From Sulfurimonas sp. (GTDB lineage Bacteria > Campylobacterota > Campylobacteria > Campylobacterales > Sulfurimonadaceae), in the NCBI GenBank assembly GCA_011391635.1, contig JAABQD010000005.1:1-64000 (forward strand): a stretch of DNA of 64,000 bases. Direction: 5' to 3'. Below the pieces are notes generated by a model, which was given only the letters and a program-made list of their open reading frames with translations, had not been told where the DNA came from and ran no database searches. Numbering within the stretch: position 1 is the first letter of the stretch; each line of letters begins with the position of its first letter. This document shows positions 16,934 through 27,486 of the stretch, in pieces. The position numbers and the translations under genes are program-made.

Positions 16934-19696
16934 ATGGACTACAAAGAAACACTACTTTTACCTACTACAGAGTTTGCCATGCGAGGCAACTTAACACAAA
17001 ATGAACCTCTTCGATATGCCGCATGGTATGAGAAAAAAGTCTATGACAAAATGAAAACTTTGCGTAAAGATGCACCAAGTTTTACACTTCATGATGGTCC
17101 TCCCTATGCAAATGGTCATACGCACATCGGTCATGCACTCAATAAAATCCTCAAAGATATCATTGTAAAACACAACTATTTTAACGGCAAATCTGTTCGT
17201 TTTACTCCAGGCTGGGATTGTCATGGTTTACCGATTGAACAGCAAGTTGAGAAAAAACTTGGCGGAAAACAGAAAAAAGAGTTACTTGAAACTGCAAAAA
17301 TCCGTGAACTTTGTCGTGCACATGCCTCAGAATTTGTAAACATTCAAAGAGATGAGTTCAAAAAACTTGGTATTTTGGCGGACTGGGAAAATCCTTATGT
17401 CACGATGGATTATAAGTTTGAAGCGAACATCTACCGCACACTCTGCGGTGTTGCAAAAAAAGGTCTTTTGATTGAGCGAAGCAAACCAGTTTTTTGGTCA
17501 TGGGCGGAGAGAACTGCACTCGCTGAAGCAGAAGTTGAGTACGAAGACAAAGAGTCTCACTCAATTTTTATCGCTTTTGAACTGAGTGATGAAGCAAAAG
17601 CTAAACTTGGCATAAATGGTAAAGCTGCACCAGTTATCTGGACAACAACGCCTTGGACAATCCCTGCAAATACGGGAATTTCACTCAATCCAAATGAAGA
17701 GTATGTACTCACAACTACGGGCTATATCGTAGCAAAAGAACTTCTAAACTCTCTCATAGAGCAGAATGTTTTAAGCGGAGATATCGCACAAACATTCAAA
17801 GCAACAGAGTTTGAAAACTTACTTGCAATCAACCCACTCAACGCTAGAACTTCTCGCATAGTTTTAGGTGAGCATGTTTTGATTGACAACGGAACAGGTT
17901 GTGTTCACACTGCTCCAGGACATGGTGAAGATGACTACCGTGTTGGACTTGTATATGATTTAGAAGTGGTTATGCCAGTTGATGAAACGGGTTGTTTTGA
18001 TGAGACAGTTGTAGGGCTTGGTCTGATTCCACATGCCGAAACTTTTGTGGGCAAACATATCTTTAAATCAAACGATGAAATTATCGAACTTATGGGTGAA
18101 AGTGTTTTAAAAGTAAGTAAATTTACGCACTCCTACCCACATTGTTGGAGAAGTCATACTCCACTTATTTTTAGAGCGACGAAACAGTGGTTTATCTCCG
18201 TAGATGAAAAACCGCTAGGCGAAGATAAAACTTTAAGAGAGATAGCTCTGAGCGAAGTAGAAAAAACATTATTCGTGCCTGAGAGTGGAAGAAAAAGACT
18301 CACTTCTATGGTTGCAAACCGCCCTGATTGGTGTATTTCTCGTCAGCGTGACTGGGGTGTGCCGATAGCATTTTTCAGAGTAAAAGCAACTGGCGAAGTT
18401 CTTTTGGATGAAAAAGTTTTAAACTTTACAGCTATGATTTTTGAGATGAAGGGAAGTGATGTTTGGTACTCGATGCCAATTGAAGAGCTACTTTATGCAG
18501 GAAGTGGTTACAAAGCAGACGAACTTGAAAAAGTAACGGACATTTTAGATGTTTGGTTTGACAGCGGTTCCACATGGAATGCGGTTTTAAAATCTCGCAA
18601 CTATGATGCAGGTGCATATCAAGCTGACCTTTATGTAGAAGGAAGCGACCAACACCGCGGATGGTTTCAATCTTCTCTCTTTTTAAGTGCAGCAGTCGAA
18701 CACAAAGCTCCTTACAAAGGCGTTTTAACGCACGGTTTCACAGTCGATGAAAAGGGCGAAAAAATGTCCAAATCCAAGGGCAATGTTGTTGCTCCTGAGA
18801 GCGTTTTGAAAGAGTACGGAAGTGAAATTCTTCGTCTTTGGGTTGCTTCAAGCGACTACCAAAGTGACCTAAAAATCTCAGATGGCATCTTAAAACAGAC
18901 TGCTGAAAACTACAGAAAACTTAGAAATACTTTTAGATTTTTGATGGCAAATATCAATGACTTGGAGAGTTTAGTTCCACATGCCGAGATGGGCGAACTT
19001 GACCAATGGATAGTTGGAGTTGCAAAAAAAGTTTTCGACGACACACACAAAGCATTTTCAAACTACAACTTTGTGCATGGAATGAGTTTGTTAAATAACT
19101 TCATCGTTAATGAGTTAAGCGGGATTTATCTTGACATCACAAAAGACAGACTCTACTGTGACGGTGCAAATGACAAACACCGCCGTGCAAGTCAGAGTGC
19201 AATGGCTATCATCACAAAATCACTCCTGCTTTTAATCGCTCCGATTTTGACTTATACAGCGGATGAGATTATCGACAATGCACCAGCGATTATCAAAGGC
19301 GATGCAAAAGATATTTTTGAGTTAATGTACGCTCCAATCGAAGCTGGAGAGAGTAGTTTCAACGCCGAGTATATGAATGAAGCAAGAGAAGGTTTTTACG
19401 AAGTAGTCGATAAACTCAAAAAAGAGAAAATCATCAAAAGTACACTTGAGCTTGTTTTGCATACCGAATCCAAAATAGCACTTGATATGAACACAACGGA
19501 AGCTGAGGATTGGTTCGTCGTCTCTGGCATATTTGAAGATAAACCAGAAGAAGAGATACTTGGAACTTTTAAAGTCAATGAAGATACTTTTATTATCTCA
19601 AAAGCGACAAAAGCAAAATGCCCAAGATGTTGGAAATACCATTCAGAAAATGAAGAATCCACATGCCAAAGATGTAGCGAGGTTCTAAGTGCCTAA
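16934..19696 (+). CDS. ileS: Isoleucine--tRNA ligase
   Basis: This class I synthetase of 920 aa charges tRNA-Ile. HIGH is THIGHALNK (residues 64-67), KMSKS is [10 protein letters not shown] near residue 610, and the CP1 editing domain lies between ([21 protein letters not shown]). The C-terminal zinc finger CPRCWKY...CQRC is present, so this is the complete bacterial type. The gene carries three exact DUS-like words (18029, 18977, 19659; read as IPHAET, VPHAEM and STCQRC) and one near-match at 17318. A 43-aa peptide gene starts inside its last codons. Confidence 0.97.
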   Translation: MDYKETLLLPTTEFAMRGNLTQNEPLRYAAWYEKKVYDKMKTLRKDAPSFTLHDGPPYANGHTHIGHALNKILKDIIVKHNYFNGKSVRFTPGWDCHGLPIEQQVEKKLGGKQKKELLETAKIRELCRAHASEFVNIQRDEFKKLGILADWENPYVTMDYKFEANIYRTLCGVAKKGLLIERSKPVFWSWAERTALAEAEVEYEDKESHSIFIAFELSDEAKAKLGINGKAAPVIWTTTPWTIPANTGISLNPNEEYVLTTTGYIVAKELLNSLIEQNVLSGDIAQTFKATEFENLLAINPLNARTSRIVLGEHVLIDNGTGCVHTAPGHGEDDYRVGLVYDLEVVMPVDETGCFDETVVGLGLIPHAETFVGKHIFKSNDEIIELMGESVLKVSKFTHSYPHCWRSHTPLIFRATKQWFISVDEKPLGEDKTLREIALSEVEKTLFVPESGRKRLTSMVANRPDWCISRQRDWGVPIAFFRVKATGEVLLDEKVLNFTAMIFEMKGSDVWYSMPIEELLYAGSGYKADELEKVTDILDVWFDSGSTWNAVLKSRNYDAGAYQADLYVEGSDQHRGWFQSSLFLSAAVEHKAPYKGVLTHGFTVDEKGEKMSKSKGNVVAPESVLKEYGSEILRLWVASSDYQSDLKISDGILKQTAENYRKLRNTFRFLMANINDLESLVPHAEMGELDQWIVGVAKKVFDDTHKAFSNYNFVHGMSLLNNFIVNELSGIYLDITKDRLYCDGANDKHRRASQSAMAIITKSLLLLIAPILTYTADEIIDNAPAIIKGDAKDIFELMYAPIEAGESSFNAEYMNEAREGFYEVVDKLKKEKIIKSTLELVLHTESKIALDMNTTEAEDWFVVSGIFEDKPEEEILGTFKVNEDTFIISKATKAKCPRCWKYHSENEESTCQRCSEVLSA

Positions 19697-19820
19697 CTTC
19701 ACAGAGCCAGTTTCTTTCACATTTATCGCAGTTACCGTAGCTGTGATATTTGTCATAATAGGTGTCGGGATTGCACTTGTTCAATTAGGAAAAAAGTCTA
19801 GGAAATTAGAGGATTTATAA
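19689..19820 (+). CDS. Small single-pass membrane peptide downstream of ileS (43 aa)
   Basis: This is too short for the ORF track. A GTG start overlaps the ileS end and has GAGG 6 nt upstream. The product is an acidic-neutral N-tail ([11 protein letters not shown]), one hydrophobic helix of about 22 residues, and a basic C-tail ([11 protein letters not shown]). Overlap, Shine-Dalgarno and helix plus positive tail argue for a real translated peptide, co-expressed with ileS. I do not recognise a family. Confidence 0.6.
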   Translation: MPNFTEPVSFTFIAVTVAVIFVIIGVGIALVQLGKKSRKLEDL

Positions 19821-19830
19821 CTTTAACTTT

Positions 19831-21579
19831 TTACAATAAACGCTCCAGCTCTTTAAAACTACAAATATTTTTATCGGCTGTATGAATTGAATTGTGGTGT
19901 ATGTTTACAAGAGTTCCTTGCATCATCTCAAGGTTCATATAAAAAGATTCTTCAATTGGTGTCTCCTCATCATGGAGAACAATAAAATCATCTCCATGCA
20001 CCCTAAAAACTATAGAATCTTTAAATGCATTTTTTAAATACTGTGCAAATGCAGCAAGAAGTTTGCTCCCCTCACTCCATCCATGTTTAGTGTTATACTG
20101 ATTAAAATTACTCATAAAAAAAATATTTAGGTATGCACTTTTTTGCTCATGGCATTTTTTAGTTAACATAAAATCTAAATATTCTTCATTAAATATGCCA
20201 GAGACTTTATCTTTATAAAAATAGGAAAATCTTTCCATCTCAAGGATATTTATTGGAAGCTGAGAAATATTAGCGTCAATTGTTACATTTTTCAATACTT
20301 TAATAGTCGCAATTACAACATCTGGATGGAACTGCGTGCCAGAGAACTTTTCAATCTCGATTAAGGCTTCTTCAATATTTTTTCTACCCTTATATATACG
20401 ACTTGTAGTCATAGCATCAAAGGCATCTGCGACGGAAAGGATATAGGAAAAAATATCTATCTGCGTACCTTGTTTTCCTGATGGATACCCTTTGCCGTCA
20501 TAGTGTTCATGATGGAAATGAATAATATTTGCCAACTCTAAATACATAGGAATCTGTTTTAAAAATACATACCCGTTTTCAGCATGGCTTTTGATAAGGG
20601 CATACTCAATGTCATCCAGTTTTCCCGGTTTTAGGAGTATAGAATCGGGAATATTCATCTTCCCTATATCATGCAGCATCCCTGCTTGATAAATCTTTTC
20701 GAGTTCATTTTTTTCATACCCCATCTCTTGAGCAATCATGACAGAATATTTTGCAACTCTCTGAGAATGTCCACCCGTATAGGTATCTCTTTCTTCCAAT
20801 ATCTTAACCAATGCGAACAATGTTTTTTCATAATTTTCTAAGATTTCACTGTTTAACAACTCTTTTTCATCATTGGATATTTTGAGCTCTTTTAAGGAGT
20901 TTATGAGTTTTTCTTCAACTTTGGATATCAAGTTAACCACATAATATAAAATACTAAAAGAGAGAAGTATAAAAATAGAGATAAAAATAGCCCCCGCCTC
21001 TTTAGCTTTATTTATTTGACCGAATATATGGCTTAACTTTTGAGATTGTATCAGTTTAAGCTCATCAAGTAAAAACTCTTCATATTGTTTTATATAATCT
21101 ATAGAGTTCTTTAAGTCTGATAGTGCCAAGTAATAATCACTGCTTTTATTTGTATTGAGACCTTCGCCAAGCCTTCTTAACAGTGAGCGTTCATGAGTGT
21201 TACTCTTATCAAATAAGTTGTTTTGAAGCTTTATTTCTATTTTTTTTGATTCATCATCTATGACATGCCAAAAAGTCACAAAGTCTTCATAGTTTATTTC
21301 TTTATTGTCTTCTATTGCTTTAAAATACTTGTCAAAATTACCTTTAGAGTTCGACCAAAGGAGCATTTCTGCTTTTAAATTTTCTGTAGTTAGAAGTCTT
21401 TCCGTATAATATTTAAACTCAAAAAGTGAATTATATGATTTTTCATAAAAGTTAGATTCCTTCTCAAGCATTTCTATCTCATTAAAATAAAAAATAGTTA
21501 CAACTATAGCAATAATAAAAGTTGTAAAGACAGCACCAAATCCATAAAGTGCTATTTTTTTAATGCTTAGGTGTTTCAT
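19831..21579 (-). CDS. Membrane HD-GYP c-di-GMP phosphodiesterase with degenerate GGDEF tail
   Basis: Two membrane helices (about residues 10-30 and 192-215) bracket a helical periplasmic sensor region of about 160 residues. An HD-GYP domain follows (about 255-425) with MLHDIGK, HHEHYDGKGYPSG and SVADAFDAMTT, so c-di-GMP hydrolysis is expected. The last 110 residues resemble a GGDEF fold, but the site reads VHGDDFIVLHD, so cyclase activity is unlikely. The start lies 12 nt after the stop of the upstream solute-binding lipoprotein gene, suggesting the periplasmic protein feeds signals to this sensor. Confidence 0.85.
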   Translation of the reverse strand: MKHLSIKKIALYGFGAVFTTFIIAIVVTIFYFNEIEMLEKESNFYEKSYNSLFEFKYYTERLLTTENLKAEMLLWSNSKGNFDKYFKAIEDNKEINYEDFVTFWHVIDDESKKIEIKLQNNLFDKSNTHERSLLRRLGEGLNTNKSSDYYLALSDLKNSIDYIKQYEEFLLDELKLIQSQKLSHIFGQINKAKEAGAIFISIFILLSFSILYYVVNLISKVEEKLINSLKELKISNDEKELLNSEILENYEKTLFALVKILEERDTYTGGHSQRVAKYSVMIAQEMGYEKNELEKIYQAGMLHDIGKMNIPDSILLKPGKLDDIEYALIKSHAENGYVFLKQIPMYLELANIIHFHHEHYDGKGYPSGKQGTQIDIFSYILSVADAFDAMTTSRIYKGRKNIEEALIEIEKFSGTQFHPDVVIATIKVLKNVTIDANISQLPINILEMERFSYFYKDKVSGIFNEEYLDFMLTKKCHEQKSAYLNIFFMSNFNQYNTKHGWSEGSKLLAAFAQYLKNAFKDSIVFRVHGDDFIVLHDEETPIEESFYMNLEMMQGTLVNIHHNSIHTADKNICSFKELERLL

Positions 21580-21591
21580 ATTCTCTCTATC

Positions 21592-23100
21592 TTATTGGTT
21601 TAGACTTGCTTTATAGTACTGAATCTGTTTTTCTCTGCCTATGGTATCGGTAATGACATTCCATTTTTTGGCTGCTTCATCTAAGGAGTCATCTACACTA
21701 AGCTTACCTTTGAGTGCTTGATAAACAGATTCATCTAGGGCTTGATAATATTCCCCCGCCCCTGGAAGAGTGATATCATACACCATATTTGCGTGTGTCA
21801 ATGATTTGGATATTTCTTCTAAATACCTTTTAGCCGCGTCTTCAGTAAAGCCGCTTTTTGTCCATGAAGCATACTCTTTAAAATGTGAAAACCTAGACGG
21901 ATTTACGGCACTCCCACTCACAGTAATATATTTCGTTGTCATCTCTTTTGAGGTCATAAATGAGGCAAACTCAAAAGCTAGTTTTTTATTTTTAGAATCT
22001 TTATTGACAAAAAAGCTCCAGCTTCCACTAATGGAGGAGGCATCGTTATATCTGTTTTCCCATTTTTTTGATTTTGAGTTATACACTCTATCTGAACCGG
22101 GTATTTGAGCAAAACCGACTTGATGGTCTTTTAAAACCGATATCTTATTTTCGACTGCATATATGCCAAGATCTGCCCAATCGAGTGCCATAGCAACCTC
22201 CCCTGTCACAAAACTATTTCTTACATCATGTCCTGCAAAATTAAGAACTCCTTGCGGGGCATAATCAACTAACTCAATATAGTCTTTTAAGCCCTGTTTA
22301 AATGCAGGATTATTAATTCTTGGATTCATTGTATCGGGATCAAAAAAGTATGCTTTGTCATTCGGATGTTTAGCATAAGTTGCAGCTGTTGCAAAGAACT
22401 GCAACATCGAGACATCACCTTTTTTTCTTAAAAGTGCATTGCCATATTCAATTTTTCCATCACCATCCCAATCCCATCCTGTGAAAAATTTGGCAATACG
22501 CTTATATTCTTCCCATGTTTTTGGTACACCCAGCTCATTTCCTGTAGCTTTTTTAAATTTGTTTTTTATGTCAGGATTCTCAAATAAATCTTTTCTATAA
22601 TAAAGATTTATACAGTCTCCATCATAAGGCATACCGTACGCTATATTATTATGCGACAATACCGAGTTTTTATAGATAGGCAGTACATCTTCCCACTCAA
22701 TTTTTTCTTTTACCCAATCCGGAACAGGTTCAATATTGCCATTCTCGAGCAAAGTACCACTCCACATTGATATCACGACAAAAATATCATAGTGAAGATT
22801 TTTATCATTTAAAGATTGTTTTATTTTACTAATAGTCTCATCCCAACTAGGTGTAACAACCCTTATTTTTGCCCCGGTTTTTGCTTCAAACAGCTTCGCC
22901 TGTTCAAGAATAGGACCCCGTATCAAGTCTGCATGAAGGGTCGGAACTATTACCATAATAGACTGGTTTTTATAAGGCATGGTAAAAATCTCTTTTTGCA
23001 CTTCTTCATGCTGCGTATTTTCACTACAAGCACCGAGAAAAAGTATGAGACTCAAAACAAATAGCTTTTTTAGAACTCTCAAGAATTTATACACGAACAT
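21592..23100 (-). CDS. Extracellular solute-binding lipoprotein (family 1, sugar-type), signalling partner
   Basis: A lipoprotein signal peptide (lipobox LFLGACSEN) precedes a family 1 solute-binding fold: EQAKLFEAKTGAKIRVVTPSWDE, VPKTWEEYKRIAKFFTG, GEVAMALDWADLG, and a late region of the SxSWSFFV type. It is 502 aa, in the range of carbohydrate-binding proteins. No ABC permease or ATPase gene is nearby; the only partner is the HD-GYP membrane protein 12 nt downstream. A sensory rather than transport role is inferred. AAGG directly abuts the track ATG, so the GTG at 23094 may be the true start. Confidence 0.8.
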   Translation of the reverse strand: MFVYKFLRVLKKLFVLSLILFLGACSENTQHEEVQKEIFTMPYKNQSIMVIVPTLHADLIRGPILEQAKLFEAKTGAKIRVVTPSWDETISKIKQSLNDKNLHYDIFVVISMWSGTLLENGNIEPVPDWVKEKIEWEDVLPIYKNSVLSHNNIAYGMPYDGDCINLYYRKDLFENPDIKNKFKKATGNELGVPKTWEEYKRIAKFFTGWDWDGDGKIEYGNALLRKKGDVSMLQFFATAATYAKHPNDKAYFFDPDTMNPRINNPAFKQGLKDYIELVDYAPQGVLNFAGHDVRNSFVTGEVAMALDWADLGIYAVENKISVLKDHQVGFAQIPGSDRVYNSKSKKWENRYNDASSISGSWSFFVNKDSKNKKLAFEFASFMTSKEMTTKYITVSGSAVNPSRFSHFKEYASWTKSGFTEDAAKRYLEEISKSLTHANMVYDITLPGAGEYYQALDESVYQALKGKLSVDDSLDEAAKKWNVITDTIGREKQIQYYKASLNQ

Positions 23101-23211
23101 CCTTCATACAATTATTATTAGTTTAAATAGTAGTAAAATAAAACTTACTCTTAGCTGACACACTGACAACTATTGTATGGCTTCATTTCATATTACACTA
23201 TAAAAATAAAT

Positions 23212-23431
23212 ACATTTTGCTATCATACACCCCATAATTTATAACCATAGGAAAACTAGTGATTACATTAAAAGAAGCATTAAAATTAAGTAAAGAAGAA
23301 CTAGAAAATTTCAAAAACGATTTAAAAGCGAAGATAGAAGTGCGTCCTGAATTAAACGCGTACATCGATGTACTCAACATGGGCGGAGGTGTGCCGATAG
23401 CTATTAAGGACAATATCCAAGTTAAAGATTG
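23212..23431 (+). repeat. 220-bp direct repeat of gatA promoter and 5' end, copy 1 (broken)
   Basis: Aligns without gaps to 29212-29431, exactly 6,000 bp away, with 10 mismatches by eye (about 95% identity). It includes the -10 region (TATCAT here, TATAAT in the intact copy), the Shine-Dalgarno, and the first 57 codons of gatA. Seven mismatches cluster in 23341-23391. Confidence 0.9.
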
Positions 23432-23444
23432 CTCACAATATTGA
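23259..23444 (+). pseudogene. Truncated 5' copy of gatA
   Basis: The first 57 codons match the intact gatA at 29259 ([14 protein letters not shown]... [14 protein letters not shown]). At base 23431 the match stops and the frame ends five codons later at TGA. The amidase Ser-Ser catalytic part is absent, so the 61-aa product cannot be an amidotransferase subunit. Its -10 has decayed from TATAAT to TATCAT. The divergence from the intact copy indicates either an old duplication or a copy from a related strain. Confidence 0.88.
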
Positions 23445-23607
23445 TTTAGCACCAAAAGTAAATTCACTTAAAGAAGGTGGTTTTGTAAAGTTTTGTGGCG
23501 AATATGAAAATAACGCAAAGGGTGGAGTTGTACGTTGGACGCACCGTGATCCAAATAAGCGTCATGTTGGTGGTTGGCTAGAATATAACGGTCAAAAGTA
23601 TGAATAA
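23431..23607 (+). pseudogene. 3' fragment of a DUF3465-type gene fused to the gatA remnant
   Basis: A frame open from the repeat edge to TAA at 23605 encodes about 58 residues (IAHNIDLAPKVN, VVRWTHRDPNKRHVGGW) that I recognise as the C-terminal part of DUF3465 proteins, small secreted proteins of unknown role. There is no start codon or signal peptide; the 5' half is missing exactly where the gatA-like sequence begins. It is read in a different frame from the gatA fragment, so no fusion protein is made. Confidence 0.7.
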
Positions 23608-23662
23608 CTGAATTGTTACATTGAGGTATGCCCATATTTAATTTTTACTTCTTCCAACTCTT

Positions 23663-24547
23663 TTAATTTCTAAACATCACTTTATTTTTCCCGTTTTCTT
23701 TTGCTTTATAGAGAGCCGTATCTGCATGTTTTAGTAGCTCATCTATTTTATAAATATCGGGTGTTAATTTTGAAAATCCGCAACTAACGGTAAATCTTAT
23801 TACATCGCTATTGTCTGCAATAACTTCTAATTTTTCCACCTCAGCCCTTAAGAGTTCCACTTTTTTTTCTACCTCGCTAAAACTTGTATTGGCACATATA
23901 ATAGCAAATTCTTCTCCGCCAAGTCTCCCGAATACAGAATGAGAATCAAGCAAATTGCTTATGGTTTTTGTTCCTGCTTTTATAACCTTATCACCGTCTG
24001 GATGACCGTATTTATCGTTAATATCTTTGAAATTATCAATATCTATCATAACGGCAAAAATATCCTCTTTCTTGGCATTAAATAATTTTTCACTCATTTC
24101 AAAGAACTTTCTTCTATTATAAATACCAGTCATTTGATCATAAGAAGAGATATATTCAAGATGTTGAATAAAAAATTTAAGCTGAATCTGTGTCTTAACC
24201 TTTGCTCGTAACTCTTTGAGTTTAAAAGGTTTTGTGACATAGTCAATCCCACCTACATCATACCCATGTTCTATGCTCTCTTCATCAGTTTTTGCCGTTA
24301 TAAATATTACTGGGATATGTTTTGTCTCTTCATTATTTTTAAGATTCTTACATGTTTCAAACCCGTCCATATCCGGCATCACAATATCAAGCAAAATCAA
24401 ATCAATCTTTTTAGTATTTGCTATTTTAATGCCTCTTTCACCACTCATGGCGACAATTACATCATATTCGTCACCTAAAAGTTCTACTAAAATATCTATA
24501 TTTGATTCTGTGTCATCCACAATTAAAATTGTTGCAGTTTCTCTCAA
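23663..24547 (-). CDS. Response regulator diguanylate cyclase (REC-GGDEF)
   Basis: The receiver (residues 5-122) has the DD pair (ILIVDDTES), phospho-Asp in DLILLDIVMPDMDG and Lys in YVTKPFKL. The GGDEF domain (about 135-294) has an active RLGGEEFAII site. The product-inhibition I-site RxxD is absent: the residues five before GGEEF read DSHS. It should make c-di-GMP when phosphorylated, without the usual feedback. Its ATG overlaps the stop of the hybrid kinase gene upstream (ATGA), so the kinase is the evident phosphodonor. Confidence 0.92.
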   Translation of the reverse strand: MRETATILIVDDTESNIDILVELLGDEYDVIVAMSGERGIKIANTKKIDLILLDIVMPDMDGFETCKNLKNNEETKHIPVIFITAKTDEESIEHGYDVGGIDYVTKPFKLKELRAKVKTQIQLKFFIQHLEYISSYDQMTGIYNRRKFFEMSEKLFNAKKEDIFAVMIDIDNFKDINDKYGHPDGDKVIKAGTKTISNLLDSHSVFGRLGGEEFAIICANTSFSEVEKKVELLRAEVEKLEVIADNSDVIRFTVSCGFSKLTPDIYKIDELLKHADTALYKAKENGKNKVMFRN

Positions 24548-27486
24548 TTTGAACGCTCCATCAACTCAAGTGCTTCTTCAAACATATACTTTTTAGCCAT
24601 CTTTTTTACTCCGTCAAATATTTTTTCATCACTCTCATGTAATTTATACTTTTGTATCTCTTGTATCACCGGAGCTATTTTTTTTGGCATTGCCGTTTTG
24701 AGCGACTCTTTGAGTTGCAAAAAGAGTTCATCTCTTTTTTGTTGATTCAGTTCGTCGGAGGAAACACTCTGTTTTTTTAGTTGCACAATCTTTGAGAGTT
24801 CATTGAGAACTATTTTAAGCTCCGTGTCTAAAAGTTCCTGCAACTCTTTATTTTGTGTTTCATCTATCTCTTTGGCTATTCTATTGAGGGATGAAGCACC
24901 TATATTTGCACTTAACCCCTTGAGTGTATGGATTGCTCTTTTAAACTCTTCATTGCCCAGTGTTTTAAAGTTATAGTTAGTATAGTTATTATAAAAATCA
25001 TTTAATATTTTTAGGTAGAGTTTTTGATTTCCTGCTAAATATTTTAACCCTATAACCGTATCTATATTTTCAAAAATAGGAATCTCCGATTCCTCTTCGA
25101 TTTTTTCCGTATTTAAAACCGTACTCTTTTTAGAAATATATTTTAAAAGCGTAGCATAGAGTTTTTCTACATCTATTGGTTTGTTGAGATGTTCATTCAT
25201 GCCCGTATTTTTACTACGCTCTATATCCTCTTTCATAGCATTTGCAGTAAGAGCGATGATTGGTATCTCTTTATTGAAGCTTCTGATGATTTTTGTAGCC
25301 TCATAGCCGTCCATAATCGGCATTTGGATGTCCATAAAAATAAGCTCATAACTGTTTGCCTGAACCATCTCTACTGCCTCTTTACCGTTATTGGCTATAT
25401 CAACAATAATGCCGCTGTTTTCCAAAAGTCCTAAAATTATTTCCTGATTTGTGGTGTTATCTTCAGTTAATAATATTTTGCTGCCGATTAAAAGAGAGAT
25501 GTCACTTTTGAGAGTAATTTCATGAGCAAAATCATTATACGCATATTCCACATCATTTAAAAATATTCCGCTTAAAATATCATTCAAAATTGATGGATTT
25601 ATAGGCTTTTGCAAAAATATATCTATCCCTGCCTCTTTAGCCAACTTTACAATAGTCTCTTGTCTAAAACTGCTTACCATAATAACAGCCGGTGGCATAT
25701 CTTTTTGACAAATATTTTTTTTCCTACAAAGTGTGCACATCTGATTTATCATTTTTGTAGCTTCAATTCCATCAATTTCAGGCATATTCCAATCCATTAA
25801 TATCACATCAAAAGAACCTTCACATTCATAAGCTTTTTCTATCGCCTCTTTTGCACAGTAGGCATGTTCGGCTTTTATATCAAACATATCCAAAATGTTT
25901 TCTAAAATTTCGTGCCATGTTTTGTTGTCATCGACAATCAAAACTTTTTTATCACTAAACTGTTTGTAGCTTCTTTTTTTTGTTTCAAGTGCGAGTAATT
26001 CTATCTCAAAAATAAAACTGCTTCCTTGTTCTAATGCACTCTCTACCCAAATTTTTCCGTCCATGAGTTCAACAAGCTGTTTACATATCGTAAGTCCCAA
26101 ACCTGTGCCACCGTATTTTCTAGTGGTGCTTCCATCCGCCTGAGAAAAGGATTGGAAAAGTTTAGTTTGTTGTTCTAAACTGAGTCCGATTCCAGTATCT
26201 TTTACCTCAAATCGAAATCTATTTTCACAGACTTTATGAATATAAATACCTATCTCACCATTATGAGTGAATTTCACGGCATTACTCATAAGGTTTGTAA
26301 GAATCTGAGATATTCTTAGGCTATCCCCATAAAACTCTTTTCCTACTTCCGTCCCGTAGTTTACGATTATCTCAAGATTTTTTTCATGTGCATTAAACTC
26401 TATAAGATTTACGACACGATCCATCACTTTAAACATATCAAACTCAATTTTTTCAATTGTGAGTTTTCCGGCTTCTATTTTGCTGAAATCTAAAATATCG
26501 TTTATAATATTTAAAAGTGATTTTGCAGAATTGTCTATTTTTTGAATATAACTTTTTTGTTTGTTACCCAATTGTGTTTGAAGTGCTAAATGGCTCATCC
26601 CTATGATACCATTCATCGGTGTTCTTATCTCATGCGACATATTTGCCAAAAACTCTGATTTTGCTTTTGTTGCAAGTTCAGCTTTTTGTTTAGCAATTTC
26701 TAACTCCTTGGTTCTTAGCTCAAGTTCCATTTGAAGATTTTTGATATTTGTTATATCAATATGTACTCCATTCATGCGGATTGCAGTTCCATCTTCATCT
26801 CTTTGGAACACTTGTCCCAAATCATAAATCCATCTGTACTTGCCATCACCACACATCATTCTAAATTCGGCTTCATAAATCTCTGTTTCACCTTTTAAAT
26901 GCTGTTCAATCAAAGCACCCGTAGCTGCTAAATCATCAGGATGGACGATAGAAGCCCATTTGTTGAGTCCGTCTATTATATTTGAAAACAGAGCTTTATC
27001 TGCTCTAAAATCTTCATCTTTATATTTTTTTTGTGTTACCCATGTTTCATTGGCTAAAATACGCCCCTCTTGAGGGAAAAAGTCCCAAAAACCTATATTT
27101 GCACCCCTTACGGCATCATCAAGCCTTTTTATATCCTCTTCATTGTCAGCTAATTTTTGCTGCATCTTTTTTTCATCGCTAACATTTGTAAGGGTACTGA
27201 CTATATCACCGTTTTCATCTCTAAGTAGCCTCATTTGAAAATAATTTAAGCCCTCTTGGTACTCAAAAAATGCCTCATATTCTTTTAAATGAACTAACTT
27301 TTCAAATAGATTTTCTAGCTTCTCTTTTTCATCATTTATAAAAAAATCAAAAATATTAAATTGTTTAGCATCTTCATGTGAAATATTTCTTAGTTTTTGT
27401 TCCTCTTTATTGGCAAAAAGGTAATTACCCTCAGGCGAAAATTTGGCAATTGCATAGGGTTGATTATCCAGTATCTGTTTATACAT
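24544..27486 (-). CDS. Cytoplasmic hybrid histidine kinase (PAS-PAS-HisKA-HATPase-REC-REC-HPt)
   Basis: This 980-aa kinase has no membrane helix. Two PAS domains (about 1-115 and 130-255; the second with EFRMMCGDGKYRWIYDLGQ and a PAC end) precede HisKA (ANMSHEIRTPMNGIIG, His about 285), an HATPase (GTGLGLTICKQLVELMDG), two receivers (VILMDWNMPEIDG, ELIFMDIQMPIMDGYEA) and an HPt (AIHTLKGLSANIG). It is a complete internal phosphorelay. Its start overlaps the stop of the C45-type hydrolase gene (TAATG), and the REC-GGDEF gene overlaps its own stop. The stimulus must be intracellular. Confidence 0.93.
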   Translation of the reverse strand: MYKQILDNQPYAIAKFSPEGNYLFANKEEQKLRNISHEDAKQFNIFDFFINDEKEKLENLFEKLVHLKEYEAFFEYQEGLNYFQMRLLRDENGDIVSTLTNVSDEKKMQQKLADNEEDIKRLDDAVRGANIGFWDFFPQEGRILANETWVTQKKYKDEDFRADKALFSNIIDGLNKWASIVHPDDLAATGALIEQHLKGETEIYEAEFRMMCGDGKYRWIYDLGQVFQRDEDGTAIRMNGVHIDITNIKNLQMELELRTKELEIAKQKAELATKAKSEFLANMSHEIRTPMNGIIGMSHLALQTQLGNKQKSYIQKIDNSAKSLLNIINDILDFSKIEAGKLTIEKIEFDMFKVMDRVVNLIEFNAHEKNLEIIVNYGTEVGKEFYGDSLRISQILTNLMSNAVKFTHNGEIGIYIHKVCENRFRFEVKDTGIGLSLEQQTKLFQSFSQADGSTTRKYGGTGLGLTICKQLVELMDGKIWVESALEQGSSFIFEIELLALETKKRSYKQFSDKKVLIVDDNKTWHEILENILDMFDIKAEHAYCAKEAIEKAYECEGSFDVILMDWNMPEIDGIEATKMINQMCTLCRKKNICQKDMPPAVIMVSSFRQETIVKLAKEAGIDIFLQKPINPSILNDILSGIFLNDVEYAYNDFAHEITLKSDISLLIGSKILLTEDNTTNQEIILGLLENSGIIVDIANNGKEAVEMVQANSYELIFMDIQMPIMDGYEATKIIRSFNKEIPIIALTANAMKEDIERSKNTGMNEHLNKPIDVEKLYATLLKYISKKSTVLNTEKIEEESEIPIFENIDTVIGLKYLAGNQKLYLKILNDFYNNYTNYNFKTLGNEEFKRAIHTLKGLSANIGASSLNRIAKEIDETQNKELQELLDTELKIVLNELSKIVQLKKQSVSSDELNQQKRDELFLQLKESLKTAMPKKIAPVIQEIQKYKLHESDEKIFDGVKKMAKKYMFEEALELMERSN

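Noticed and set aside
18568-18579. Palindrome TTCCACATGGAA in ileS resembling the DUS-like word
   Set aside because: It shares only the left half; GCC is replaced by GGA. One occurrence, so I did not count it.
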